DNA of 10,217 nt from an uncultured Lachnospiraceae bacterium. Its GTDB lineage: Bacteria > Bacillota > Clostridia > Lachnospirales > Lachnospiraceae. The notes below the pieces were generated by a model, which saw nothing but the letters and a program-made list of their open reading frames with translations, was not told the origin of the DNA and ran no database searches. The stretch's first letter is position 1, and each line of letters opens with the position of its first letter. A program made the translations under genes and the position numbers. Where the stretch lies: positions 1-10,217 of the forward strand of contig CAJTSL010000083.1 in NCBI GenBank assembly GCA_910578845.1, read 5' to 3'. Positions 1 to 6,785 of the stretch are shown here, piece by piece.

Positions 1-432
1 ATTCTGTTTCTCCATATATATTAATATTAATGTATTCTATTATTCATTCTTTTCATTTATTGATATAGTATGGGAAAGTCTTACAGGCTTATGTGTCTGG
101 TCATAGAATAATTTTTTCTTTCAACATTTCACAATTATAATTCACCATGATTGAAAAGGTTATACAGTTATTTATAGATTTTTGAGCATGTCAGAAGCAT
201 CTTCGATTATTCTTCACGGTTTTATCAGATTTTATGGATACCCTTATTTTAAAAATCATGACCTTTGTTTTGATACATCACGGAAATCCTTTTGGAGTCG
301 GGAAGGTTTTTGAAGTAATGGTTTAGACTGTATTTTCGCGGATATACTACAGTATGAATCTGATCATTAGGAAGTCCCCGCTTCTTTTGGCACTGTTTTT
401 GCGAAATGAGTCCAAAAAAGTCGAAAATGATA
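1..432. other. AT-rich intergenic region without a supported gene
   Basis: No open frame here has a convincing start, ribosome site and protein-like composition. The first 250 bases are very AT-rich, with runs such as TATTAATATTAAT near positions 20-32 and an AATTATAATT palindrome near 132-141. Read on the minus strand, the left edge ends in TGGAGAAACAGAAT. That would be a reasonable Shine-Dalgarno site for a divergent gene starting just outside the window, but this is only a possibility. I see no tRNA, strong terminator hairpin or riboswitch fold by eye. Confidence 0.5.
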
Positions 433-461
433 ATGACGGGCAAAGAATAGTCTGTTATAAT
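433..461 (+). promoter_or_regulatory. Sigma-A-like promoter with extended -10, upstream of the GH18 gene
   Basis: The -10 box TATAAT (456-461) is a perfect consensus and is preceded by TG at 453-454, giving an extended -10. The -35 candidate ATGACG (433-438) matches TTGACA at four of six bases, with a 17-base spacer. Transcription would start near 468, leaving a leader of only about 20 bases. That leader contains the ribosome site GGAAAGGAG (472-480), eight bases before the ATG at 489. The vegetative-type promoter argues against a strictly sporulation-specific role for the downstream hydrolase. Confidence 0.65.
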
Positions 462-488
462 AAGGGCGATTGGAAAGGAGCTGGATAG

Positions 489-2207
489 ATGAAAAAGATA
501 ATTCCGGTGATTGTTGCAGTCGTCCTTATTTTTGTGATTGCGGCAGTCGGATTTGGAGCCAAAATAATAGAGAAATATTCATACTCCAAGGAACATGCTG
601 ATTTGGAAGAATATTTTGGCAATACTGGGGCAGATGATGTGCCGATCATTTTACAGAATGAGCAGATCGAGGAGCATGCTAAAGTTTGGGATAACGTATG
701 TTATTTTGATTTTGCTACAGTGCATCTTTATTTTAACGACAGATTTTATGAAGACAAGCAGGAAGGCCTTCTGCTGTATACGCTACCGGATTCGATCGTG
801 AAAACGGAAATCGGTTCTTCGGAATACTGGACGAGCTACCATGTCCTAGACGAGGCAGCGAATAAGGAGAATGCCGGATATGTGATCGCGAGATATGAAG
901 GAGACACGCTTTATGTGGCGGCTGATTTTGTGAAGCGGTATGCGAATTTCTCTTATGAGCTATTCACAGAGCCTTACCATATGCAAGTCTATACGGAATG
1001 GGCTGAGCGTGAGATGGCGGACATCAAGAAAAACACGCAGGTCAGATACCAGGGAGGCATTAAGAGCGATATCCTGACAGATGTGGCAGCCGGAGATAGC
1101 GTGATCATATTAGAAGAAATGGAAAACTGGACGAAAGTAAAGACAAGGGATGCCTATATTGGTTACGTGGAGAACAAAAGGCTCACCGAGAAATATTATG
1201 AGACGCCTGTAGCGGTAACGGACTATGTGCAGCCGGAATATAAGAATATAACAAGGGAAGGAAAGATTAATCTGGCGTGGCATGCAATTTATAGTGTGAC
1301 AGGGAATGATACGCTAAGAGAAGTGCTTGCCACAACGCAAAGCGTCAATGTCATTTCACCGACATGGTTTGTCCTGACCGGAAATGATGGTGATTTCACG
1401 AGCCTTGCGTCGAAAGAGTACGTCCGTACAGCGCATGATATGGGATTGGAAGTATGGGCATTGATCAGTAATATAACGGACACAGAGACGATTGATATGT
1501 ATGAGCTCCTTTCTAAGACGAGCAAGAGGGCGCGGTTAATAGATAATTTGATCCTGACGGCAGAGGAATATGAGCTAGACGGCATCAATATTGATTTTGA
1601 AAATATCGGGGTCGATGCGGGCGAAGCATTTATTGAGTTTATCAGAGAGCTTTCGATCCCTTGCAGGGAAAAGGGGATTGTTTTATCGGTAGATAATTAT
1701 GTGCCGATGGGTTATAACAATTATTATCATAGGAAAGAGCAGGGCGTGGTAGCTGATTATGTGATCATCATGGGATATGATGAACATCATGGCAACAGCG
1801 AGGAAGCAGGCTCGGTAGCTTCTATTGATTTCGTAGAAAACGGGATTGCCAAAACAGTAGAGGAAGTGCCGCCGGAGAAGGTCATCAACGCGATTCCTTT
1901 CTACACGAGGATCTGGGAGACAAACGGCTCGACGGTGACAAGCCAGGTAGTCGGTATGGACATGGCACAGCAATATCTGGCTAACCATGGGATCGAAAAA
2001 AGATGGGATGAAGAGACCTGTCAGAACTATGGGGAATACCAGTCCGACAACAGTCATTTCCAGGTATGGCTTGAAGATGCGGAATCCATCAAAGTGAAAT
2101 TAAACGTTATGGACAAATACCATATTGCCGGTGTAGCAGAATGGAGGTTAGGATTGGAATCACCAAGCGTATGGGATGAGATTGCGGCCTACGTGAATAG
2201 GAACTGA
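489..2207 (+). CDS. Membrane-anchored GH18-family glycoside hydrolase with SH3 domain
   Basis: This 572-residue protein probably acts outside the membrane on a GlcNAc-containing polymer such as peptidoglycan or chitin-like glycans. Residues 1-3 are basic and 4-24 form one hydrophobic segment, an uncleaved anchor or signal. Residues about 26-180 are a region I cannot assign. Residues about 184-236 look like a bacterial SH3 (wall-binding) domain, ending in WTKVKTRDAYIGYVENKRL. The GH18 barrel covers about 255-570. Its signature DGINIDFE (364-371) carries the catalytic acid Glu371 and Asp369; Asn replaces the first inner Asp of the textbook DGxDxDWE, as is common in YaaH/SleL-like bacterial members. 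MGYDEH (428-433) supplies the conserved Tyr430, and W552 fits the C-terminal tryptophan of the fold. No LysM repeat is visible, unlike YaaH/SleL. The ATG is fixed by an AGGAG site eight bases upstream. It appears monocistronic, since a new promoter follows. The family is secure; the substrate is not. Confidence 0.85.
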   Translation: MKKIIPVIVAVVLIFVIAAVGFGAKIIEKYSYSKEHADLEEYFGNTGADDVPIILQNEQIEEHAKVWDNVCYFDFATVHLYFNDRFYEDKQEGLLLYTLPDSIVKTEIGSSEYWTSYHVLDEAANKENAGYVIARYEGDTLYVAADFVKRYANFSYELFTEPYHMQVYTEWAEREMADIKKNTQVRYQGGIKSDILTDVAAGDSVIILEEMENWTKVKTRDAYIGYVENKRLTEKYYETPVAVTDYVQPEYKNITREGKINLAWHAIYSVTGNDTLREVLATTQSVNVISPTWFVLTGNDGDFTSLASKEYVRTAHDMGLEVWALISNITDTETIDMYELLSKTSKRARLIDNLILTAEEYELDGINIDFENIGVDAGEAFIEFIRELSIPCREKGIVLSVDNYVPMGYNNYYHRKEQGVVADYVIIMGYDEHHGNSEEAGSVASIDFVENGIAKTVEEVPPEKVINAIPFYTRIWETNGSTVTSQVVGMDMAQQYLANHGIEKRWDEETCQNYGEYQSDNSHFQVWLEDAESIKVKLNVMDKYHIAGVAEWRLGLESPSVWDEIAAYVNRN

Positions 2208-2231
2208 GTAAGACTTAAAAAAGAAACACGA

Positions 2232-2260
2232 TTGAAAATAGTATATATTTAGTATATAAT
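2232..2260 (+). promoter_or_regulatory. Strong sigma-A-like promoter of the ECF transporter operon
   Basis: TTGAAA (2232-2237) matches the -35 consensus at four of six bases, and TATAAT (2255-2260) is a perfect -10, with an exact 17-base AT-rich spacer. The start site would be near 2266-2268, giving a leader of about 70 bases. This separates the ECF operon from the GH18 gene ending 25 bases upstream. Confidence 0.8.
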
Positions 2261-2295
2261 ATATGCGGATAATATGATTATTTCACACAAAAGAA

Positions 2296-2313
2296 GTATC
2301 TTGGAATAGATAC
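2296..2313 (+). promoter_or_regulatory. Small hairpin in the ECF operon leader
   Basis: GTATCT (2296-2301) and AGATAC (2308-2313) are perfect inverted repeats around the loop TGGAAT. There is no U-run, so it is not an intrinsic terminator. It ends ten bases before the AGGAGG ribosome site (2324-2329). The leader is too short for the SAM, TPP, FMN or cobalamin riboswitches known to control ECF genes. It may stabilise the 5' end, serve as a protein-binding site, or be chance. Confidence 0.4.
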
Positions 2314-2338
2314 ATAGGAAAGCAGGAGGAGATGTGAG

Positions 2339-2896
2339 ATGAAGAGTAAATTTGGTATTAAAGAGGTAGTGGCAATTGGGATCGGTACTGCGCTGTTCGT
2401 GGCATTGACGCAGGTACAGATTCCTTTGGGATTTATCCCGAATACGGCATTGCAGCCAAGGGCGGCATTGCTTGCATTCCTTGCAGCAGTATTTGGACCT
2501 GTTGTCGGCGGCGTAGTCGGTCTGCTTGGACATGCCCTGGGTGATGCGCTTTTCTATGGCAGCATCTGGTGGAGCTGGGTCATCCCGGAAGCGGTTGTGG
2601 GAATTGGCGTTGGCCTGTTTGCGAAGAAACTGGCAATTAAAGACGGCGGATTTGCTGTAAAAGAGATTATTCTCTTCAATATTATACAGGTTATTTCTAA
2701 TGCGGTAGCATGGATTGTCGCAGCGCCGGTATTTGATATTGTCATCTATGCGGAGCCGGCAAACAAGGTTTTTGCACAAGGCGCATGGGCATTCTTAGGA
2801 AACATTATTATTGCCGGTATTTTAGGTACGTTGCTCGCTATTGCATATTCCAAAGTAGGCGGAAAATCATCCAGCCTGAGTAAAGAAGACGAATGA
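2339..2896 (+). CDS. ECF transporter S component, UPF0397 family
   Basis: This is the substrate-binding integral membrane subunit of an energy-coupling factor (ECF) importer. The 185 residues are almost entirely hydrophobic helices, with a short polar tail (172-185). Family landmarks are the N-terminal IKEVVAIGIGTALFVAL (7-23), the block NTALQPRAALLAF (35-47), the loop GLLGHALGDAL (61-71), WWSWVIP (77-83), NAVAWIVAAPVFDIVIY (121-137) and VFAQGA (144-149). Together these match the UPF0397 family as I recall it. Databases often label that family a riboflavin transporter, and methionine- or thiamine-related roles have also been suggested. None of these can be read from this sequence, and no riboswitch is present to help. 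The ATG has an excellent AGGAGG site nine bases upstream. Its stop codon overlaps the start of the ATPase gene (ATGA), the usual sign of translational coupling between subunits made in fixed ratio. Confidence 0.88.
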   Translation: MKSKFGIKEVVAIGIGTALFVALTQVQIPLGFIPNTALQPRAALLAFLAAVFGPVVGGVVGLLGHALGDALFYGSIWWSWVIPEAVVGIGVGLFAKKLAIKDGGFAVKEIILFNIIQVISNAVAWIVAAPVFDIVIYAEPANKVFAQGAWAFLGNIIIAGILGTLLAIAYSKVGGKSSSLSKEDE

Positions 2897-4641
2897 AACC
2901 AATAATAGAATTCAAAAATTTTTCTTTTAAATATCGTTCTCAGAAAGAAGCGACGATTAAAGACATTAATCTGGCAATCTATCCAGGGGAAAAGGTATTG
3001 ATTGTAGGGCCTTCAGGTTCCGGCAAGTCCACTTTGGCGCATTGCATCAATGGGCTTGTGCCTTTTGCCTATAAAGGTGAGATTACGGGCACTTATACGA
3101 TTAACGGGCAAAATCCCCATGACTTGGGGATTTTCGGCCTCTCTAAGCTGGTAGGGACGGTGCTACAGGATACAGACGGACAGTTTATTGGCTTGACGGT
3201 CGCGGAGGATATTGCATTTTCACTGGAAAATGATATGGTGCCGCAGCCGGAGATGTTCGAGAGGGTAGCAAAGGTTGCCGAGACAGTGGAAGTGCAATCG
3301 GTGCTTGGACATGCGCCGGGCGCTCTTTCCGGAGGACAGAAGCAGAGGGTATCTATGGCAGGGGTCATGATTGACCAGGTAGATATCCTTCTGTTTGATG
3401 AGCCGTTGGCAAATCTAGACCCGGCGACAGGCAAGCGGGCAATTGAATTGATTGACCAAATTTATCGGCAAGATAAAACAACGGTTGTTATTATCGAGCA
3501 TCGGTTAGAGGATGCGCTTACTTGTGGAGCCGACCGGATCATCGTGATAGGAGACGGCAGGATTGTAGCGGATATGACACCGGATGAATTGCTGCCGCAA
3601 GATATATTGCAGCAAGAGGGCATCAGGGAACCTTTGTATGTCACGGCGCTGAAGTATGCAGGATGTAAGCTGGCGAAAGAAGATCACCCCGCGGATATCC
3701 AGACAATGGATAGGGAAGGGCATTTGGCAGGTTATAAAGGACAGGTCAGGGATTGGTTTACACAGACGCGTGTCCCTAAGACAGAGCAGGAGCGGGAAAT
3801 TATATTGGAAGTGAAGAACCTGGATTTTGCTTATCGTAAAGACAAACCGGTTCTGAAAGACGTGTCCTTTCGGATACATAAAGGTGAAATGCTTAGTATC
3901 GTTGGCAAGAACGGTGCGGGAAAGTCAACGCTCTCTAATTTGATCTGCGGGTTTCTGTTGCCGGATCAGGGGAGCATTTCGCTCCATGGCGAAGACATCC
4001 TAGAGCGCTCGATTAAGGAAAGGGGAGAGAGCATCGGGCTGGTCATGCAGAACCCTAACCAGATGATCAGTAAGACGATGATTTTCGAAGAGGTAGCGCT
4101 TGGCTTACAGGTGAGAGGCGTTGCACCTGAGGAAATCGAAACAAAAGTCTTTGATACGCTTAAGATCTGTGGCCTATATCCTTTCCGGAACTGGCCGATA
4201 TCGGCGCTTAGCTATGGACAGAAGAAGCGCGTGACGATTGCTTCTATTCTCGTGATGAACCCGGATATCATTATTTTGGATGAGCCGACTGCGGGACAGG
4301 ATTATCGACATTATACAGAGATCATGGAATTTTTGAAAGGCATTAATAAGGAAAAAGGAATTACAATTGTTATGATAACGCATGATATGCATTTAATGCT
4401 GGAATATACGGATCGTGCATTGGTAATTGCGGAAGGACAATTGTTAGCTGATAAACGCCCGAGTGAGGTTTTGACGGATGATGTCCTGACGAAAAAGGCA
4501 TATTTAAAGAGGACATCTCTATATGATCTTGCAGTAGGGTGCGGTATCAACCCGCCGTCTGATTTGGTGGATTGTTTTATCTATTATGAGCGGGAGAACG
4601 GCAGGAAGATGGAGGAGACAGAACCGTGTCAAGAATATTAA
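2893..4641 (+). CDS. ECF transporter double ATPase (fused EcfA1-EcfA2, DUF3744 type)
   Basis: Two complete ABC ATPase domains are fused in 582 residues, replacing the separate EcfA and EcfA' subunits. Domain 1 has Walker A GPSGSGKST (39-47), Q-loop Gln92 in the TVLQDTDGQF stretch, signature LSGGQ (145-149), Walker B ILLFDE (165-170) and switch His203. Domain 2 has Walker A GKNGAGKST (338-346), Q-loop Gln386, signature LSYGQ (439-443), Walker B IIILDE (459-464) and His497. All catalytic residues are intact in both halves, so both sites could hydrolyse ATP. The linker about 240-300 matches the place where UPF0397-associated ATPases carry the DUF3744 segment. The C-terminal tail (about 535-582) is an extra of unknown role. 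The protein sits at the cytoplasmic face and drives uptake through EcfT. Its ATG overlaps the S-component stop, and its own end overlaps the EcfT start by 16 bases. Confidence 0.93.
   Translation: MKPIIEFKNFSFKYRSQKEATIKDINLAIYPGEKVLIVGPSGSGKSTLAHCINGLVPFAYKGEITGTYTINGQNPHDLGIFGLSKLVGTVLQDTDGQFIGLTVAEDIAFSLENDMVPQPEMFERVAKVAETVEVQSVLGHAPGALSGGQKQRVSMAGVMIDQVDILLFDEPLANLDPATGKRAIELIDQIYRQDKTTVVIIEHRLEDALTCGADRIIVIGDGRIVADMTPDELLPQDILQQEGIREPLYVTALKYAGCKLAKEDHPADIQTMDREGHLAGYKGQVRDWFTQTRVPKTEQEREIILEVKNLDFAYRKDKPVLKDVSFRIHKGEMLSIVGKNGAGKSTLSNLICGFLLPDQGSISLHGEDILERSIKERGESIGLVMQNPNQMISKTMIFEEVALGLQVRGVAPEEIETKVFDTLKICGLYPFRNWPISALSYGQKKRVTIASILVMNPDIIILDEPTAGQDYRHYTEIMEFLKGINKEKGITIVMITHDMHLMLEYTDRALVIAEGQLLADKRPSEVLTDDVLTKKAYLKRTSLYDLAVGCGINPPSDLVDCFIYYERENGRKMEETEPCQEY
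4611..4616 (+). promoter_or_regulatory. Ribosome binding site that supports a GTG start for ecfT
   Basis: GGAGGA lies inside the end of the ATPase gene, nine bases before GTG 4626. No in-frame ATG nearby keeps the whole conserved N-terminus, so this site decides in favour of the GTG codon. Confidence 0.7.
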
Positions 4642-5453
4642 GTTATGAAGAAAAAGATACATGGATTCATAGATTGAGCGGCGTTACGAAGTTAATATTC
4701 TTTCTCCTCTGGTCTATTACTTGCATGATTTCTTATGATACGAGAGTTTTGGCGGTTATGTTTGTGCTTAGCCTGATCATTTTTGCGATGTCTAAAACCA
4801 AATGGAAACAGGTTGGCACGGTGTTTAAATTCATAATGTTCTTTTTGTGCATCAACTTGATAGCTATTTTCTTTTTTTCTCCTACGCAGGGAACGAAGAT
4901 CTATGGAACGGAAACTCCGATATGCCATCTGTTTGGCAACTATACGCTGACGAAAGAGCAGCTTTTCTATGAAGCGAATGTGATGTTAAAGTATCTGACG
5001 ATTATCCCGGCGGTCTTTATGTTTATTGTGACGACGAACCCAAGTGAATTTGCGGCGTCTATGAATAAAGTCGGCATCCATTATAACATAGGGTATTCCG
5101 TTGCATTGGCGCTTCGTTATATTCCTGATGTGCAGGATGATTTCGCCAAGATCAAACATGCGCAGGAAGCTAGGGGAATTGAAATGTCAAAGAAAGCATC
5201 TTTTGCCAGCCGGATTAAAAATATGGCTGCGATTATTTTCCCATTGGTTTTCTCTAGTATGGACAGGATCGATATTGTCAGTAACGCAATGGAGCTGCGC
5301 GGCTTCGGGAAGAACAAGAAGCGTACGTGGTATTCGGCCAAGCCGTTTAAGCGAAATGATTATATAACGCTTGGCGTGGTGATACTATTTACAATTGTGG
5401 CATTCTGTATTACTTTCCAGGACGGAAGCAGATTCTATAATCCGTTCGTATAA
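4626..5453 (+). CDS. ecfT: ECF transporter transmembrane coupling subunit EcfT
   Basis: EcfT is the 275-residue membrane scaffold that links the S component to the two ATPase domains. Hydrophobic segments are visible at about 19-36, 40-55, 66-85, 122-136, 198-211 and 246-264. The long amphipathic coupling region carries the two family motifs whose arginines contact the ATPases: ARG at 182-184 (in KHAQEARGIEMS) and LRG at 224-226 (in AMELRGFGK). Length and order are normal for the family. Translation starts at a GTG that overlaps the ATPase gene by 16 bases and has its own GGAGGA site. As last gene of the S-A-T operon it completes a dedicated importer. No terminator hairpin follows, so transcripts may run on into tcdA 57 bases downstream. 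Confidence 0.92.
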   Translation: MSRILSYEEKDTWIHRLSGVTKLIFFLLWSITCMISYDTRVLAVMFVLSLIIFAMSKTKWKQVGTVFKFIMFFLCINLIAIFFFSPTQGTKIYGTETPICHLFGNYTLTKEQLFYEANVMLKYLTIIPAVFMFIVTTNPSEFAASMNKVGIHYNIGYSVALALRYIPDVQDDFAKIKHAQEARGIEMSKKASFASRIKNMAAIIFPLVFSSMDRIDIVSNAMELRGFGKNKKRTWYSAKPFKRNDYITLGVVILFTIVAFCITFQDGSRFYNPFV

Positions 5454-5505
5454 TGGGGCAGTTATGCCGGACAGTATCAGTCATGGACGGAGGGCATAGG
5501 ATAAC

Positions 5506-5509
5506 AGGA
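5506..5509 (+). promoter_or_regulatory. Weak ribosome site bearing on the tcdA start
   Basis: AGGA at 5506-5509 is only one base before ATG 5511 but seven bases before ATG 5517. By spacing, the second ATG may be the true start. The stronger GGAGGG (5489-5494) lies 16 bases before 5511 and is rather far. The two choices differ by two residues. Confidence 0.4.
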
Positions 5510-5510
5510 C

Positions 5511-6203
5511 ATGCAGATGCAGGATCAATTTGAAAGAACCCGGATGTTGCTTGGGCAAGAAGCAATGGATAAGCTGCGTAAAGCGCATGTGGCAGTCTTT
5601 GGCGCAGGAGGCGTGGGAGGCTATATTGTAGAAGCTCTTGTGCGGAGCGGCGTAGGGAATCTGGATATCATAGATAAAGACGAGGTCTCGGTGACTAATC
5701 TTAACAGGCAGATTATAGCTACCTGGGATACGATTGGAAGAGACAAGGTCGATGTCATGAAAGAGAGAGCCTTGTCCATCAATCCGGATGTAAAAGTGAA
5801 TACCCATAAATGTTTCTATCTGCCGGAGAACGCGGACGAGTTTGATTTGGGCAGGTTTTCTTATGTTGCGGATGCGGTTGATACCGTAACAGCCAAGATC
5901 GAGCTGGCCATACGGGCGAAAAGAGCCAAGGTGCCGATTATCAGTAGCATGGGAACCGGCAATAAGCTAAATCCGATGCAGTTAGAGATAGCGGATATCT
6001 ATCAGACATCTGTATGCCCGTTGGCAAGAGTCATGAGGAGAGAATTACGCAAGCGGGATATTCAGGAATTAAAAGTGCTGTATTCGAAGGAAGAACCGAT
6101 CCCGGTGGGAAATGCCGTTCCCGGCAGCGTTTCTTTTGTCCCTTCGGCAGCAGGCCTGATGATCGCTTCGGAGATTATAAAGGATATCATAGATAGGAAA
6201 TGA
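5511..6203 (+). CDS. tcdA: tRNA threonylcarbamoyladenosine dehydratase (ThiF/E1-like)
   Basis: TcdA-type enzymes use ATP to cyclise t6A37 of ANN-decoding tRNAs to ct6A. The 230 residues show the E1-like fold: nucleotide-binding GAGGVGG (31-37), acidic strand end LDIIDKDEV (51-59), the NRQ motif (65-67), DAVD (121-124), and the family block SVCPLARVMRRELRKR (167-182) followed by PGSVSFVPSAAG (204-215). This last block separates TcdA/YgdL/YrvM from ThiF and MoeB. The paired CxxC zinc ligands of ThiF and MoeB are not seen. Length is close to the usual 230-270. The gene lies between the ECF operon and the iscR-nifS-nifU genes. In E. coli the homologue (CsdL/TcdA) is encoded with the CsdA desulfurase and CsdE, so a partnership with NifS is plausible but is inference. 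ATG 5517 is an alternative start. The end of the gene is part of a 13-bp tandem duplication. Confidence 0.88.
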   Translation: MQMQDQFERTRMLLGQEAMDKLRKAHVAVFGAGGVGGYIVEALVRSGVGNLDIIDKDEVSVTNLNRQIIATWDTIGRDKVDVMKERALSINPDVKVNTHKCFYLPENADEFDLGRFSYVADAVDTVTAKIELAIRAKRAKVPIISSMGTGNKLNPMQLEIADIYQTSVCPLARVMRRELRKRDIQELKVLYSKEEPIPVGNAVPGSVSFVPSAAGLMIASEIIKDIIDRK

Positions 6204-6222
6204 ATTGCAGAAATGAATTGCA
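6197..6222 (+). repeat. Perfect 13-bp tandem duplication across the tcdA stop codon
   Basis: GAAATGAATTGCA occurs at 6197-6209 and again directly at 6210-6222 with no mismatch. The first copy contains the tcdA TGA stop (6201-6203). The second lies in the spacer just upstream of the possible iscR promoter. Perfect identity suggests a recent slippage event or a maintained paired site. Confidence 0.8.
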
Positions 6223-6229
6223 TAGGGAC

Positions 6230-6260
6230 TTGTCATGGAAGGACGTTTAGATCATAAAAT
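6230..6260 (+). promoter_or_regulatory. Possible promoter of the iscR-nifS-nifU operon
   Basis: TTGTCA (6230-6235) matches the -35 consensus at five of six bases. The -10 is less clear: CATAAA (6253-6258) gives a 17-base spacer, while TAAAAT (6255-6260) is a better match with a 19-base spacer. An autoregulated IscR-like operon would need a promoter here, but I see no clear IscR-type palindrome around it. The 13-bp duplication lies immediately upstream. Confidence 0.35.
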
Positions 6261-6293
6261 ACGCAGGAAGACGGTTAGAGAGGTCAGACAGTA

Positions 6294-6740
6294 ATGAAAA
6301 TATCAACAAAAGGGAGATATGCGCTACGGTTGATGTTGGATTTGGCGACATATAGCGTAGATGGCCCCGTATGTTTGAAAGACGTAGCTAGAAGACAGGA
6401 AATTTCGGATAAATATTTGGAACAGATTATTGCAGTATTAAATAAGGCAGGTTATGTGAAAAGCGTTAGAGGCGCGCAGGGAGGTTATTTGTTAAAAAAG
6501 AAACCGGAGGAATATACGGTGGGCATGATCCTTCGCTTGACGGAGGGAGACCTTGCGCCTGTCGGGTGTGTCGGGGAAGAGAAAGAAGAAAGGGAAGAGT
6601 GCGCTCGCAGGACAGAATGCGTTACGATCCGGGTCTGGCAGCAAATCAAGGATGCCGTGAATGGCGTGGTAGATCATATAACGCTTGCCGACTTGTTAAA
6701 ATGGCAGGAAGAGATAAAGGAAGAACATGCTAATGAATAA
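6294..6740 (+). CDS. iscR: IscR-like Rrf2-family transcriptional regulator
   Basis: Rrf2-family repressors bind DNA through an N-terminal winged helix and often hold an Fe-S cluster that reports cluster supply. The 148 residues open with MKISTKGRYALRLMLDLA, typical of the family. The recognition region is ISDKYLEQIIAVLNKAG (37-53), followed by the wing VRGAQGGYLL (58-67). Three cysteines lie where IscR binds its cluster: Cys92, Cys103 and Cys109. E. coli IscR has 92, 98 and 104, so here the first gap is widened by a charged insert, EEKEEREE (95-102). A fourth cysteine, Cys27, lies in the DNA-binding domain. AGAGAGG (6277-6283) is the likely ribosome site. The position directly before nifS and nifU argues for IscR-like feedback control of Fe-S assembly rather than CymR-like control of cysteine metabolism, although CymR regulators share this fold. 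Confidence 0.85.
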   Translation: MKISTKGRYALRLMLDLATYSVDGPVCLKDVARRQEISDKYLEQIIAVLNKAGYVKSVRGAQGGYLLKKKPEEYTVGMILRLTEGDLAPVGCVGEEKEEREECARRTECVTIRVWQQIKDAVNGVVDHITLADLLKWQEEIKEEHANE

Positions 6741-6785
6741 AATAGCGAATGTTATTTGTGAGATCACGTATTGTGAGGAAAGGGC

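Noticed and set aside
249..443. Minus-strand open frame of 64 codons upstream of the GH18 gene
   Set aside because: It starts with TTG, has no Shine-Dalgarno site, contains no recognisable family motif, and overlaps the promoter of the GH18 gene. It may be chance in AT-rich DNA or a very old gene remnant.
2296..2313. Riboswitch for the ECF operon
   Set aside because: The leader is only about 70 bases with one small hairpin; no conserved core of TPP, FMN, SAM or cobalamin riboswitches is visible.
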